A DNA stretch of 20,420 nucleotides from Rhizophagus sp. LPA8_4_AMF (GCA_021464525.1 JADRCO010001307.1:1-20420); one strand, 5' to 3'. Numbered from the stretch's first letter, positions 7,301-16,988 are shown. The notes: a model not told the origin generated them from the sequence alone. Numbers and translations: made by a program.

Positions 7301-8644
7301 TATGGAATCCATTCAAATATAATATCACTTAAATCATTTATTTTTAATTGCATCTCTTGAATAAAATTATCAATTATTTTATCTTTACTAGTCCAATTTG
7401 TGAAATTATTTTTTAAATCATTTATTTGGCATATTTTACACCACCTATACTGCGTATCTACGTAGCTTTTACCACATTCCACACATTTTTCACAGTAAGT
7501 ATTTTGAAGGATCATAATATAATCTTTTGTATTCGGATTTTGAGATATTCCATATATTTTAAAATTATCATCAATATAATCAATTGAATACGTTTTGGCC
7601 TATAAAGAAAAAAAAATTAAGTTTAAAATAATAGTACATAAATTCAACATAACATAAGTTTCATACTTCATTAATAAACTCATTAGTCAAATATTGTAAG
7701 TTATCTATAGATTTTAATGCAACTTTTTTATTTGATTCTCTTGTCCAACCAGTCATATATTCATAATGTAATGGACCATTTTTCCATATTGCTAAATATA
7801 TTGTAGCAAAACCGCCTTTGCCTATCTCATTAATTTCGTCAAACTGATCGTATGGTATCCATTCAAACACTATAGTACATGGATTATTAATTTTTAATTG
7901 CATTTCTTGAATATAATTATCGATTTCCTCATTTTTACTGGTACGGTTTGTAAAATTTTCTTTTAAATAATTTAAATGACATGAGTTACACCATTTATAT
8001 TCTATACTAGTATATAGTTTACTACATTTTTTGCAACATTTTCCAAAATAATCATTATGAAGAATCATAATATAATCTTTAGTATACGGATTTAGAGATA
8101 TACCGTATATTTTAAGAACATTATCTGAATTATTAATAGAGTATGTTTTAATCTATTAAATTAATAAATTAGAATTATTAGATTATTAAATTGATTAAAA
8201 GAAAATTATTTACATTATAAAAGAATTTCGTACCTCATTCAAAAATTCGTTAATAGTATTCTCCGAGTTTTTACGTAGGCATTTTAAGGCAACCTTCTTT
8301 TTTGATACTCTCATTAATTCTTTGTTAAAATAACTATAACTTAATGAGCCACTATTCCATTTTGCTGAATATATTATAGTAAAATCATCTTTTCCTATTT
8401 CTTCAACATTGTCAAATTGATCGTATGGGATCCATTCAAATACAATATCATTCGGATCATTAATTTTTGATTGCATTTCTTGAATCAAATTATCAATTTT
8501 TTCATTTCCACTGGTCCATTTTGTAAAATTTTCTTTGAAATATTTTATTTGACATGGTTTACACCATTCATACTCTGCATTTAAATCATTCGTATATTGT
8601 TCATCACATTTTTTGCACTTCTCATAGTTTTTGGAGGGCATCAT
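3683..8644 (-). CDS. Gene A: serial kinase N-lobes + degenerate kinase + MLKL-like 4HB-pseudokinase-Sel1 protein
   Basis: I infer six exons: 8644-8234, 8152-7667, 7599-7114, 7030-6554, 6481-4444 and 4350-3683. Introns are 67-93 nt with GTA(T/C)GA or GTAAGT donors and TAG acceptors. The joined frame is 4566 nt, 1521 residues, starting at a tandem Met-Met. Residues 1 to about 650 hold four CxxC/WCxxC ribbon plus N-lobe modules. Kinase 1 continues with HRD at 696-698, Asn703, DMK at 722-724 (where DFG is expected) and APE at 745-747. Residues about 878-998 form an MLKL-like four-helix bundle, about 999-1047 brace helices, and about 1072-1320 a pseudokinase with no glycine loop, beta-3 Lys replaced by Arg1089, HHD at 1177-1179 and NFK at 1197-1199. 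The last intron lies within the pseudokinase; splicing restores the TWENNPQER segment. Sel1-like repeats occupy about 1371-1518. A role as a cell-death or immune effector is inferred from the architecture only. Confidence 0.8.
6554..7030 (-). other. Gene A exon 4: ribbon and N-lobe of kinase 1
   Basis: It opens with VKIYSISY, continues LKIYGLSQSPNMKDYI, then the CEEC / WCNPC ribbon, KENFTSWSSGNEIID and EINKSDFATMYSA (glycine loop degenerate), NVSLK (Lys kept) and NKFLNE. This N-lobe is continuous with the kinase C-lobe of exon 5, so the only complete kinase fold in the N-terminal half has a poor nucleotide loop. Confidence 0.8.
7114..7599 (-). other. Gene A exon 3: N-lobe module with degenerate glycine loop
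   Basis: It opens with AKTYSIDY, contains FKIYGISQNPNTKDYIMIL and a CEKCVEC / WCKIC ribbon, then EISKGDVMTVYSA in place of the glycine loop, KVILK (beta-3 Lys present) and NEFLNE. Frame and both splice sites are intact, and there are no internal stops, so the module is probably translated rather than being a relic. Confidence 0.8.
7667..8152 (-). other. Gene A exon 2: N-lobe module with the only canonical glycine loop
   Basis: The exon begins after the AATAG acceptor with IKTYS, runs through LKIYGISLNP and KDYIMIL (beta-4/beta-5 of the preceding N-lobe), then the CCKKC and WCNSC ribbon. It then reads EIGKGGFATIYLA, an intact GxGGF loop, followed by KVALK and NEFINE. Among the four modules only this one keeps all of the glycine-loop glycines. 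The donor is GTATGA at 7666-7661. Confidence 0.8.
8234..8644 (-). other. Gene A exon 1: start codon, zinc-ribbon-like motif and first N-lobe
   Basis: The start is ATGATG at 8644-8639, the first Met before a Cys-rich segment with CxxC, then WCxxC, followed by KENFTKWTSGNEKID, a signature I associate with glomeromycete kinase N-termini. The N-lobe follows: EEIGKDDFTIIYSA (glycine loop with two glycines lost), KVALK (beta-3 Lys kept) and NEFLNE (alpha-C Glu). The donor is GTACGA at 8233-8228. Upstream sequence is promoter-like, with no coding similarity on this strand, which supports the start choice. Confidence 0.75.
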
Positions 8645-8893
8645 GGTTTGAATTTCTCGATTATATATTTCACACTATTTATAAAAAAAAACTGTACATT
8701 GTACTACAAAAATCAAATGTTTTACTACAGTTGTACTGTATGGCGAGTGTAACAAAGTACAAAATGTTTATGCAGTTCACGTGATTTCATGCGGGTTATA
8801 GTAAAAATGTTAGCAAAATGTTTTAGTCGATTTACGTAAATTAGTAATGTTACTGATAAAATATAAAATACGTTTATTACTTCAAAATTATCA
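8645..8893. promoter_or_regulatory. Divergent promoter region between gene A and a dead gene-C relative
   Basis: About 250 bases separate gene A's start from the plus-strand relic. The block at 8745-8777 (GTGTAACAAAGTACAAA..TTTATGCAGTT) resembles 16957-16988 in the promoter of gene C, so promoter sequence was duplicated with the pair. A perfect 8-base palindrome, TCACGTGA (an E-box core), sits at about 8777-8784. Whether either is bound by a factor is unknown. The open frame at 8554-8784 is not a gene. Confidence 0.45.
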
Positions 8894-9885
8894 AAGATTT
8901 AGAATCAACATTTGAATTTTTTTTCCTTCACTTACTGATGCACCAGTTTGCGATGGAATAGAGAAACTGCATCTAAAATGGAAGGTACTATTTACGAGTT
9001 TTTTTTTATAGCTTGTAAGAGTTTACAAATTACAAGTTTATAAGTTTTATGTTAGGAGGATAACAAAAAGGCATGTGATGATGGTGAACGGGGTTGAAAA
9101 AAGCTAATATGGATGCAATAAATTTTAAAATTCAGAGTTTATGACTATCAGAAATATCAAAATATGTTAAAATAATTTGTAGAATTTAATATTGTAAATT
9201 ATAAATAATCCTAATATTAATTTTAACTGCCTTAAATTCTGGGTGTGTATTTCGGGCTAAATTAAAGACAATTTAGTTTAAAAGTATTTAAATGATCAAA
9301 TTTGAAATTGACATTTAACTTCTACAATTTTTTTTTTAGATGACAGTAATTCAATTTTTTAATATAGTAAGTTTGGGAACACAGAAGAAATCGGACAAGG
9401 AAGATTCGCTAGCGATAATTTATGAAACTAATTCTGTGATTGAAGTAAAAAAAAAAGCATGTAATAAATATAGACAATTAATATGTTTCCTTTATAATTA
9501 AGACTCCTTCTAACATCAACAGTGAATAGTTTTCTTGAAATTTCAAAAGGTTTAAGATTTTAAATGTATTAATTTAATTTATTTATTGAGAATTATATTA
9601 TGGTATTGAATATACTTCAATGAAAGGAAGTTTAAGAGATTATGTAAAAGGAAAATATGATACCGACATTACGATGCTAAAATAAGCACTGCATTACACG
9701 TGGATTAAAATGTTTATGCATAAAGAACGTAATCCATAGAAACTTGGTTGGGTCATATTGGAAACTACAAACGGAAGCTTACTTTTCTTTCCAAAATATG
9801 ATGATTATTTTCAAATTGTTAATGTCTTGAGAATAATCAATCGTGTGTATCAACAACTGTATCGAGTATGTTGTATATGGTGAAT
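8894..9885 (+). pseudogene. Decayed 4HB-kinase gene (relative of gene C)
   Basis: Scattered but colinear pieces of gene C are present. The linker before the third 4HB domain is at about 8925-9008 (matching 17877-17955), after which the rest of that domain is missing. The exon 2 acceptor and glycine-loop region are at about 9340-9410, reading EEIGQGRF. The exon 3 piece NSFLEISKG lies near 9520-9552. The exon 4 piece with NYIMVL and GLKCL..K.VIHRNL is at about 9590-9748. A deletion then removes the catalytic loop, DFG and activation segment, and the kinase tail (IGNYK, YQQLY) is at about 9755-9880. Stops and frameshifts are frequent. This is the dead partner facing gene A. Confidence 0.75.
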
Positions 9886-10476
9886 TTCAAATCGGTAAAT
9901 GATAAAAATGAAAAACAGTGAGACGATTTATGATTTAAAAGTGAATTCGACCTTATAAAAGTCATTATTTATAAATAAATTAGATGCATATTTTTAAAGA
10001 ATATATAGAGATAGGAGAAACAATTTTGCTAAGAGCAACTAAAGTACTGTAGTTTGTGAATTTTTTTTATTGCTCACTCATAATTGCGAATCAATTACTA
10101 TCACTTAACACACTTATGTATGATATCTAATCAACATAGTCAATTAATTGTTTTACCTTCATAACCTCAAAAAATAAAATACTATTGTAGAGCTGACTAA
10201 TAAGTTTTATATTCACTAACAACAAGCTAAAGACCTAAAACGTTGATCGATATAGTATAAATTCAATACGGAATTACGGATAATAAATTACTAATTTTGA
10301 ATTCATTAATAATCATGATTTTTTTAAAATTATTAAATTTTATTATTGCTAATATGCACTAAAACATATATAACTGCGATTTATAGTCTTATACAAAATT
10401 TTATCGATGCGAAATTTTCACATTGGAAAATGAGATGTTGCCATTTGTGATGATCCCGAGTCATTAAGTTTAGGGA
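9886..10476. other. Gene-free AT-rich stretch left of the hAT element
   Basis: No open frame with recognisable motifs, no RNA gene and no clear repeat is visible. Similarity to gene C stops at about 9885. Confidence 0.5.
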
Positions 10477-10484
10477 GGACAAAT

Positions 10485-13114
10485 TCAGTGCTTAAAATAG
10501 ATCATAAAATTCCGGTAAAAACCGGAATTTTTAAAAAATCTCCGGTAAAATTTTACGTTTCGGATTTTTTTTCGGAAAATTTTTAAGTTTACGAATTTTT
10601 GTCCGGCAATATTTTTTGCAAATCGGCATTAATAAAATTATAAATTATCAATTTGATAATCATTTTTGAGATTTTGCAATTTTTGCGTTATCGTTAAATA
10701 TGTCTATCGAACAATATTTTAAGACAAAAATGTTTAGTGAAGGCGTAGAATTTGATATAATGAATCTAGTGAAGTTGATTCAGATTTAGAAGCAGTTAAT
10801 ATTGAAGTACCAAATAATTACGGACGTACAACACAAAAAAATTTAACTTTTAAAAAAAAGAAAGTGCAACTTTTATCAAAGAGAAAAACAGGAGTTTTTC
10901 AAAATGAATGGTTGAATATTTATAAGTGGTTGGTATATGATGGATCAAGAAATCTAATGTTTTGTTCACTATGCCGAAGTCATAAAAAACAGAATAAATT
11001 CGGAAAAGAAGGTATTGCATTTATTCTTTTATTTTATAAATAATTATTTAATTGTTCAAAATAGCAGTTAATTTATTTGTTTATTATTATAATTTAAATT
11101 AGGTTCGAAGAATTTTAAATCTTTTGCACTATCAGAACATTCCACAACTAAAGATCACACTGATGCAACAAATCGGGAGATTGCAAAAGTAGAACTTATT
11201 AAAACTACTAACAATGCTATAGACAGGGCTCAGAATCACGTTAATGTTTTAATGAAGATAATTTTTTGGCTAGCAGAAAATGATATTTCACTAAACAAAT
11301 TATCTGAAGTTGTAAGACTATGTAGAATTCTTGATTGTCCTCAACTATTATCAGCTTCTAATACGATTACTTATGAAAATAATGTATCTGGACGTGAAAT
11401 TTTATCTGCTATTTCAAGTTCAATAGAAGAAGCTATTTGGAAAGAATTGGCTGAGGCGGCTGCATTTGGAATTATGGTGAACGAAAGTACGGATATCTCA
11501 TGTGAATCCCATCTTATTATACATGTTAAATACTGTTTGTATGGAAATATCAAGATTCGTTTTTTAAATTAATTCAATTAAAAAGTAAAGATTCAAAGAC
11601 TATTTTTGTTGCAATTGTTGATTTATTTGATAAAGAAGGCGAGTTTTAATTATTATATTATTTAATTTATTAATATATAATAAATTTGAATTTTTTTTTT
11701 ACAAATAAACTTATGTCATTTGCTTCAGATGGAGAGAGTGTTATGTTAGGAAGATCAACTGGAGTAGCATCAAGACTTAAAGAAAAAAATGAGTGTTTAT
11801 TTGTAACACATTGCATTGCTCGTAGACTTGCTCTAGCCTGTAATTCTGCCGAAAAAAAAGTGGATTTTTGCAAACATGTTGAACATGTTATAAAGTCAGT
11901 TTACAATTTTTTTTTCTAATTCTAATTTTACGTAAATATCAAGAAATACTCGAGCATTTAATTTTGAAAATTAAGCAAATTTATGAAGTTCGATGGCTTT
12001 CTTGGTATGAAGCAGTCAAAAATTTATGTCTTTCAATTGAGCCTTTAATGGATACATTATTGGAAACAATAACATCAACGCCTAATAATTCTCAAAGACA
12101 AATTTTCATTTCTTTATACACAGAAATCTGTGATTGGAAATTAGCTTGCCTTTTTGTATTTTTTATGGGATATTCTTGAATATCTTTCTACATTAAGTAA
12201 GTTTTTCAACGAAAAAATATCCAAATATCAGATATAGATCAGATTATAGAGTAAACTCTCAATAAAATTCAACAACAATTTTTGGAATATGATGATGATG
12301 GGAAATTACCATTAGGCGAACATTTAAATAAATTTTTATTGAATTTTTCAGAAAATAATTATAGTATTGGCACACATCAATTGTTATGGAATGAAAATTA
12401 CGAAGCTGATTTAATTGCTGAAATTTTATCATTTGCATCAGCTGTTGTTTTAGAGATTCAAGAAAGATTTCCTGATAGACCTTTACTTAATTCTATGAAA
12501 ATACTTGATCATGCAAACTGGCCAAGTAATAAAGAAGAACTCACAAATTATGGGGAAGAGGAATTAAATATGTTGTCAGAATTTTACAAAAAAGAAATTA
12601 ATAATATTTGTGGAGAATGGTTTGGGTATAAAGCTATAATACATTCAAATTTTAGAAATATAAAAATTGAAAAATTACTTCCAAGATTATTTGAATTTTA
12701 CTATGATACTTTTCCTAATATTATTAAATTATTAGGAATTATATACTCAATTCCTTTCTCATCTGTTGATTGTGAACGTGGTTTTTCTAAACAGAATTTA
12801 ATAAAAACGAATTTGAGAAATTCTTTAAATAACGTACATTATTGGATGATGGTTGGATTAGAAGAAACGGATTTATCTGAATTTGATTTTACTAGAGCAT
12901 TGCAAATCTGGAATAATGCTTGTAAACGAAGAATTTAATTTTTTTTCAATAAATAATATACATTTTCTTTAATAAATAAAAAAAAAAATAATTTTTTTTT
13001 TTACTAAAATTTATAAGCCGGAAAATTTTATGAAATTCCGGATCTTTGTCCGGTAAAATATTTTTCATTCCGGATTCTTGGCCGGTAAATTTTGATTTCT
13101 ATTTTAAGCACTGA
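10485..13114 (+). mobile_element. hAT-superfamily DNA transposon, 2630 bp, with both ends
   Basis: Both ends read TCAGTGCTTAAAATAGA inward (10485-10501 and the complement of 13098-13114), a perfect 17-base inverted repeat. Direct flanks GGACAAAT (10477-10484) and GGACAATA (13115-13122) match at six of eight bases, consistent with an aged 8-bp hAT target duplication. Just inside both ends lie repeated CCGGTAAAATTT / TCCGG motifs (about 10508-10630 and 13017-13095), as expected of subterminal transposase-binding repeats. The interior is a broken transposase gene on the plus strand. Insertion is in non-coding DNA between the gene-C-like relic and gene B's 3' flank. Confidence 0.9.
10701..12938 (+). 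pseudogene. hAT transposase, frameshifted
   Basis: The remnant begins MSIEQYF. After a frameshift near 10760 comes a TTF/BED-like zinc finger (CSLC ... EHSTTKDH) split by a 91-nt intron at 11012-11102. The DDE core follows: NESTDIS at about 11482-11502 (Asn where relatives usually have Asp), SFASDGESVM (about 11715), CIARRLALAC, and IYEVRWLSWYEA (about 11980). The C-terminal hAT dimerisation region holds SSVDCERGFSKQN and IKTNLRNSLN before a stop at 12936-12938. Breaks are a frameshift in the T-run near 11565, a lost splice acceptor near 11700, a frameshift in the T-run near 12165, and an in-frame TAA at 12252-12254. The copy is unlikely to make active transposase. Confidence 0.85.
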
Positions 13115-13122
13115 GGACAATA

Positions 13123-13281
13123 TGAATCATTAATATATTTATTAAGTAGTAATGCCATTCAAATCTCTAATTTTCCGATCTAACCGGTTCGATTTTATAC
13201 TATTCAATTGTTGAAGTTGTTGGCAAGCGAAAAAATAAAAAATATACCATTGAGAAAGTTTTGTTTCTATCGTACATACTA
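13123..13281. other. Short gene-free stretch between hAT element and gene B 3' flank
   Basis: Nothing recognisable is present. It is the continuation of the sequence into which the hAT element inserted. Confidence 0.5.
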
Positions 13282-13442
13282 CTGTAAATTATATAATAAA
13301 TCTGCGTGAAACAGTCATATATCGCATCATTTATGGAGTATTTAGAGTTTTATACAAAAGATCAAAAAGAAAAATCATGAGAACAAACATACAAATTTAT
13401 TTACTGGAATAACTATATATATAATGATAGTAAATGATAAGT
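13282..13442. repeat. 3' flank shared by genes A and B, copy 2
   Basis: This is the counterpart of 3461-3682, lying directly downstream of the gene B stop codon on the minus strand. It is shorter than the gene A copy because of internal deletions, but retains the AAAGAAAAATCATGAG and TATATATAATGATA blocks. Confidence 0.65.
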
Positions 13443-15534
13443 TTAACATATTCTTATTCCCTTTTCTTCTAGAAATTTATTTGCCTTGTCGTTATCATTT
13501 AAAGCAGCCTTTTTTAACCATTTAATTCCTTCATCTTCGTTCTTTGGAATATTCAATTTTCCTTTATAATATATATCACCCAAATTATATTGTGCAATAT
13601 TATTATTACCTTCAGCAGCTTTAGTGATATATTCTATAAACGTTTTTATATTATTACCCTCATACATGGATTTTTTTAAAGTAAAGGCATAATATAACTG
13701 AGCATCATGATGTCCCTCATCAGCAGCTACTTTAAGTATTTCCTTACCCTCTTCACGTCCTTTTATACCGTCATGAATTCCATCCCACAAATAACGACCC
13801 TTCCAACATTTTGCTGTTGTATTACCAATTCTTGCATGATACTCAAAACATTCCCATGCTTTTTGATAATCACCTACCTTATGAGCTTTTATACCTTCGT
13901 CTAATGGAATTGTTGGAACTATTGGATTAATAAAATCGTCTGATAATTCAAAATCATCATCAGTAACATCGGTTTCTTTTGATCCATCTAAGTCCAAGGT
14001 TTTATCGTCAAGCAAAGCTGGTATACTTTCATCAAACATATAACTGATGGAATTATGTAACTCATCTAGCATGTCCAATGCTTTCAAAAAAGAAATACGT
14101 TCTTGTGGATTATTCTTCCAAACTAGATATATAAAGAAGATAATGAAAGTACTTCCTTTAATTTTTACTTTTATATTATAGGATTGCTGATGAAAACTAA
14201 TACTTACTGTCATTTATAATTTTTTTATAGCCTTCTTGGAGTTTAGAAATTTCGGGAGTATAATATCCAAATTTAATTACTTCTCTACGACCTTCAATCA
14301 CAAAGTCTCTAATTTTGTCTACTTCCAAACTTCTATATGGAATTTTTTCAAAAGCAAGTTCCCAAAGTAAAACACCAAAACTAAAAATTTCACATTGTGA
14401 CGTATATTTTGACTTATAATTGATTAATTTCTCAGGAGCTAACCAACGCACAGCGTCATTAGTTGCCTCCTTTATTGTAGTGGTGTTCCCAAACGTATAA
14501 CGTGCCAACTTAAAATTATAAATTTTAGGTTCCAAACTTTCTGTCATCAAGATATTTTCACATCTAAGGTCATGATGTAAAATTTCAGCTTTTTGTAAAA
14601 ATATAAGCCCACGACAAATTTTAAGAGCAATTTGAACCTTATAATGCCATTGAATATCCTTTTTTTCGTATAACTCTTTCAAAGTTCCACGATGCGCCCA
14701 TTCAAAAACCCGGACATTAACATCATCAATCTTTGAGACACCATAAAATCTAAGAATATGATTACATTCAGATAATTTCATTAAAATTTCAAGATGCCCT
14801 TGGACTCTTGTATTTGTTTCCATTTCTTCATCGGTCGTAGAAGTCAATTTACATGCTACTTCTTGACCATTTAGAATTCTCCTCACTACAAAATTAGGGC
14901 CCTTTCCACGTTGGTCATCAGATTTTCCTCGTGCGGGATGTATCAGATCTTTTGAATCAATCTTATTTGCGCCATGAAATGTTTTATCGTCAAGATGTTT
15001 CTTAATGTACTTTACTTCATCATAAATATTATCAACTTTGTCACCCATCGCTCTAAGATATTTGTCAAATTCTGCAAGATCTTCCGATAGAGCTTCTTCA
15101 TCATTCTTTCTTCGTTCTTCATTAGCAATTACCAAAGTAAAATTTAAATCTTTCATTGCAGTATCATATTCTTCTGTAAGTCTCATAAATTTTTCCTTAA
15201 CAAAAATTGCTTTTGCATATTTTCTAAAACCGTGAATATTCGAAATTTCATTAATATAATTCTTAATTTTTTCTAAAGTATATATAAATTTATTAAAAGC
15301 ATCATAATATACTTCATCACGTAATTCCTTTTCTTGTCTAAGTTTTAATAACTCTAAAGGACCAGTAGTTATTCCAACTCGTTCTGCTAGGGCACGGCAA
15401 ATCTTTTTGTTATACTCTGCCGCTTGACAAACTTCTATTATTAACTTAATTAAACTTGAAGCTGTTTCAATCAAAGAAACATATGGGTCTATAGCGTTTA
15501 CTATGCCATCGACAGTTTTAAGAAAATTATTCAT
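13443..15534 (-). CDS. Gene B: MLKL-like 4HB-brace-pseudokinase protein with C-terminal Sel1 repeats
   Basis: Two exons, 15534-14208 and 14122-13443, flank an 85-nt intron (GTAAGT donor, ATCTAG acceptor) and give a frame of 669 codons, 668 residues. Residues about 20-138 form a four-helix bundle resembling the MLKL N-terminal/HeLo-like domain (hallmark AEYNKKICRALAERV). Residues 139-184 look like brace helices. Residues about 210-465 are a pseudokinase: no glycine loop, beta-3 Lys229 retained, HHD at 320-322, Asn327 kept, NFK at 340-342 instead of DFG, and APE kept. Sel1-like repeats fill about 515-665. The order matches mammalian MLKL plus a Sel1 solenoid, so a membrane-acting executioner role is a reasonable inference. 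The start is the first Met before the bundle; gene A carries extra N-terminal kinase sequence whose ruins lie upstream here. The gene is divergent from gene C. Confidence 0.85.
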
Positions 15535-16080
15535 TGTGATATTACGGTAGAAAAAATATTTTTACAAAAAAAAGTTTATAATTGAAAGGAAATTTCTTGA
15601 AATCGTATAAAATAAAAAGTTAGCCTTTTATTTATAATAAAATAATTTTTCGTTATGAAACCTTAAAAAAGCAGCTCCACAAATTTTTTCGCCGTTGTCC
15701 GATTATTGTAAATCCCAATTTAATCGAATATGCTTATCCTTAAAAGTCATTATTTGTAGATCATGCTTTAATTAATGTTTATTGAACAAGGGACCCAGAA
15801 GTATATATTTGGTAAAGGGGCGTCCATAATTGATTTTAGGGATCGATCGACAAACGCACGAATGTTACATTTTATTAGGTCGCAAATTACAATTAGCAAT
15901 TGAAAATCTGCGGTTCGTGCGTGGAGATTATTGTGTATGTAGTGTGAAAATAAATTGCCCTCAAAATTGGTTTAAAAATTTTAATACAAAGTATTAGAAT
16001 AGTTTCGGAACTCGGATTAATAGTTAATGCTTACAATACTATACCATGAAATTTTTAAATCATGAAAATTAAATTCACTA
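15535..16080. other. Upstream region of gene B
   Basis: No gene is visible. An inverted pair, ACGCACGAA at about 15854-15862 and TTCGTGCGT about 50 bases further on, flanks a segment just right of GGGGCGTCCATAATTG (about 15817), a phrase reminiscent of transposon ends. I see no matching partner end. The promoter of gene B should lie here. Confidence 0.4.
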
Positions 16081-16084
16081 ACAT

Positions 16085-16860
16085 CTGGTCCATTGTCCAG
16101 ATTTAAATCATAAGCTTTTGTCTCATCAATCTCAACTTCTTTACATGATTCCATATTTTGAAATAAGCATATTAAAGCTATGAAATGTGTCGTTAAGCCG
16201 CAGGTGTGGCGCAGAAAAAATTAAGTGCATTATTTAACATCATTCAAACCCTAAGTATACTTGTAGAGCGAATGTAATACATCTAGTATCATAGAAGATT
16301 TATTGAAATTTTTAATTTACTTTTTTAAAAAAAAATCGCAGCGACATACATGTGGCTTAACCCAACCCACTTTCTGTGCGTATTTACTGTATTAAAATCG
16401 AAATGAAACATAAAACTTTGAATAATATAATAATATAAAATAATTTGAGTACTTTGATCAAACAATATAAGCGATTTTATTAGGAACTTGAGATAAGTTA
16501 TTCCATATGTATTAAGATAAAATTAGAGTTCATTATTAACCTATTAAGGCATATTATTGTGTTAAAAAGTAACTGAAATTCCTAAAGATTCATGACACGT
16601 TATAAATTCATTATTTATAACCTTTGAGTTATATAATGATTTTAAAGTAATTTATTTTGTGTGAATTATATAATCGACTTTTTATGCAAATCCGATCAAC
16701 CATATATTCAGTGTAATGGAGTAAATGCATCTTTACATATTGCTAAATATATTGTAGTATTGAAAATATCGTGTGGTTTCCATCCAAACATTATAATGCG
16801 TAAATTATTAATTTTTAATTGTATTTTCACACTTTCTATCGTAGTTTTGGGCAAATGCGG
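16085..16860 (-). pseudogene. Ruins of the N-terminal ribbon/N-lobe and kinase 1 of gene B
   Basis: Three colinear pieces match gene A on the minus strand. The stretch at about 16600-16860 matches an N-lobe module (7630-7910), including the equivalents of FEWIP and IYLA. The stretch at about 16440-16560 matches the end of exon 4/5, with IYGIS and the TTAATAGG acceptor. The stretch at about 16085-16165 matches the kinase 1 activation segment (SCGEVENIDET in gene A). Stops and deletions are abundant, and a small element sits at 16192-16361. Gene B therefore descends from a longer, gene-A-like gene and has lost or discarded its N-terminal kinase. The 70-codon open frame at 16661-16873 runs on the wrong strand and is a shadow. 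Confidence 0.75.
16192..16361. mobile_element. 170-bp inverted-repeat element (MITE-like) upstream of gene B
   Basis: The left end reads GTTAAGCCGCAGGTGTGGCG and the right end, on the other strand, reads GTTAAGCCACATGTATGTCG, an imperfect inverted repeat of about 22 bases with roughly four mismatches. The interior is AT-rich and non-coding. It interrupts the relic homologous to gene A's kinase 1. I see no clear target duplication, so the exact ends could be off by a few bases; similarity may extend slightly outward. Confidence 0.6.
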
Positions 16861-16956
16861 TTTTAAGTTCTAAAAAAAAATTCACGTAGATCGGAAAAAT
16901 CATGACCCGTAAAGCATCAGGTGCATCACATGAATGAAATGATCCACTTCTGCATA

Positions 16957-16988
16957 GTGTGACATGGAGTACAAATATTTATGCAGTT
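16957..16988 (+). promoter_or_regulatory. Conserved upstream block of gene C
   Basis: AGTGTGACATGGAGTACAAA and the following TTTATGCAGTT end 50 bases before the gene C start codon. They match 8745-8777, upstream of the dead gene-C relative. Because the surrounding intergenic sequence has diverged, retention of this block hints at a core-promoter or 5'-leader function, but common ancestry alone could also explain it. Confidence 0.4.

Larger units (their letters stand above)
6482..8233 (-). repeat. Tandem intragenic repeat of N-lobe exons, period about 550-570 nt
   Basis: The exons starting at 8152, 7599, 7030 and 6481 begin with the same kind of sequence (I/V/A-K-x-Y-S, then IYG-[IL]-S, then KDYI), and the introns between them are also similar. 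The offsets are 553, 569 and 549 nt. Exons of 486, 486 and 477 nt are each a multiple of three and bounded by phase-0 introns. Each unit finishes the previous N-lobe (beta-4, beta-5, hinge) and then starts a new ribbon, glycine loop, beta-3 and alpha-C. Units 1 and 4 share a DLNA(E/K)YEWC stretch absent from units 2 and 3, which points to the order of duplication. Confidence 0.85.

Noticed and set aside
6482..8644. Module exons as decayed leftovers of kinase genes
   Set aside because: All four frames are open, exon lengths are multiples of three and splice sites are conserved, unlike the true relics in this window, which are full of stops and indels.
11104..11125. GGTTCGAA-like string as a tRNA B box
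   Set aside because: No matching A box or cloverleaf arms; it lies in the hAT transposase coding sequence.
15661..15700. Similarity of CTCCACAAATT..GCCGTT here to about 2469-2500
   Set aside because: Only a short shared string in AT-rich flanks; not enough to call a duplicated block.
16661..16873. 70-codon plus-strand open frame upstream of gene C
   Set aside because: It overlaps minus-strand debris of an N-lobe module, which explains the sequence better.
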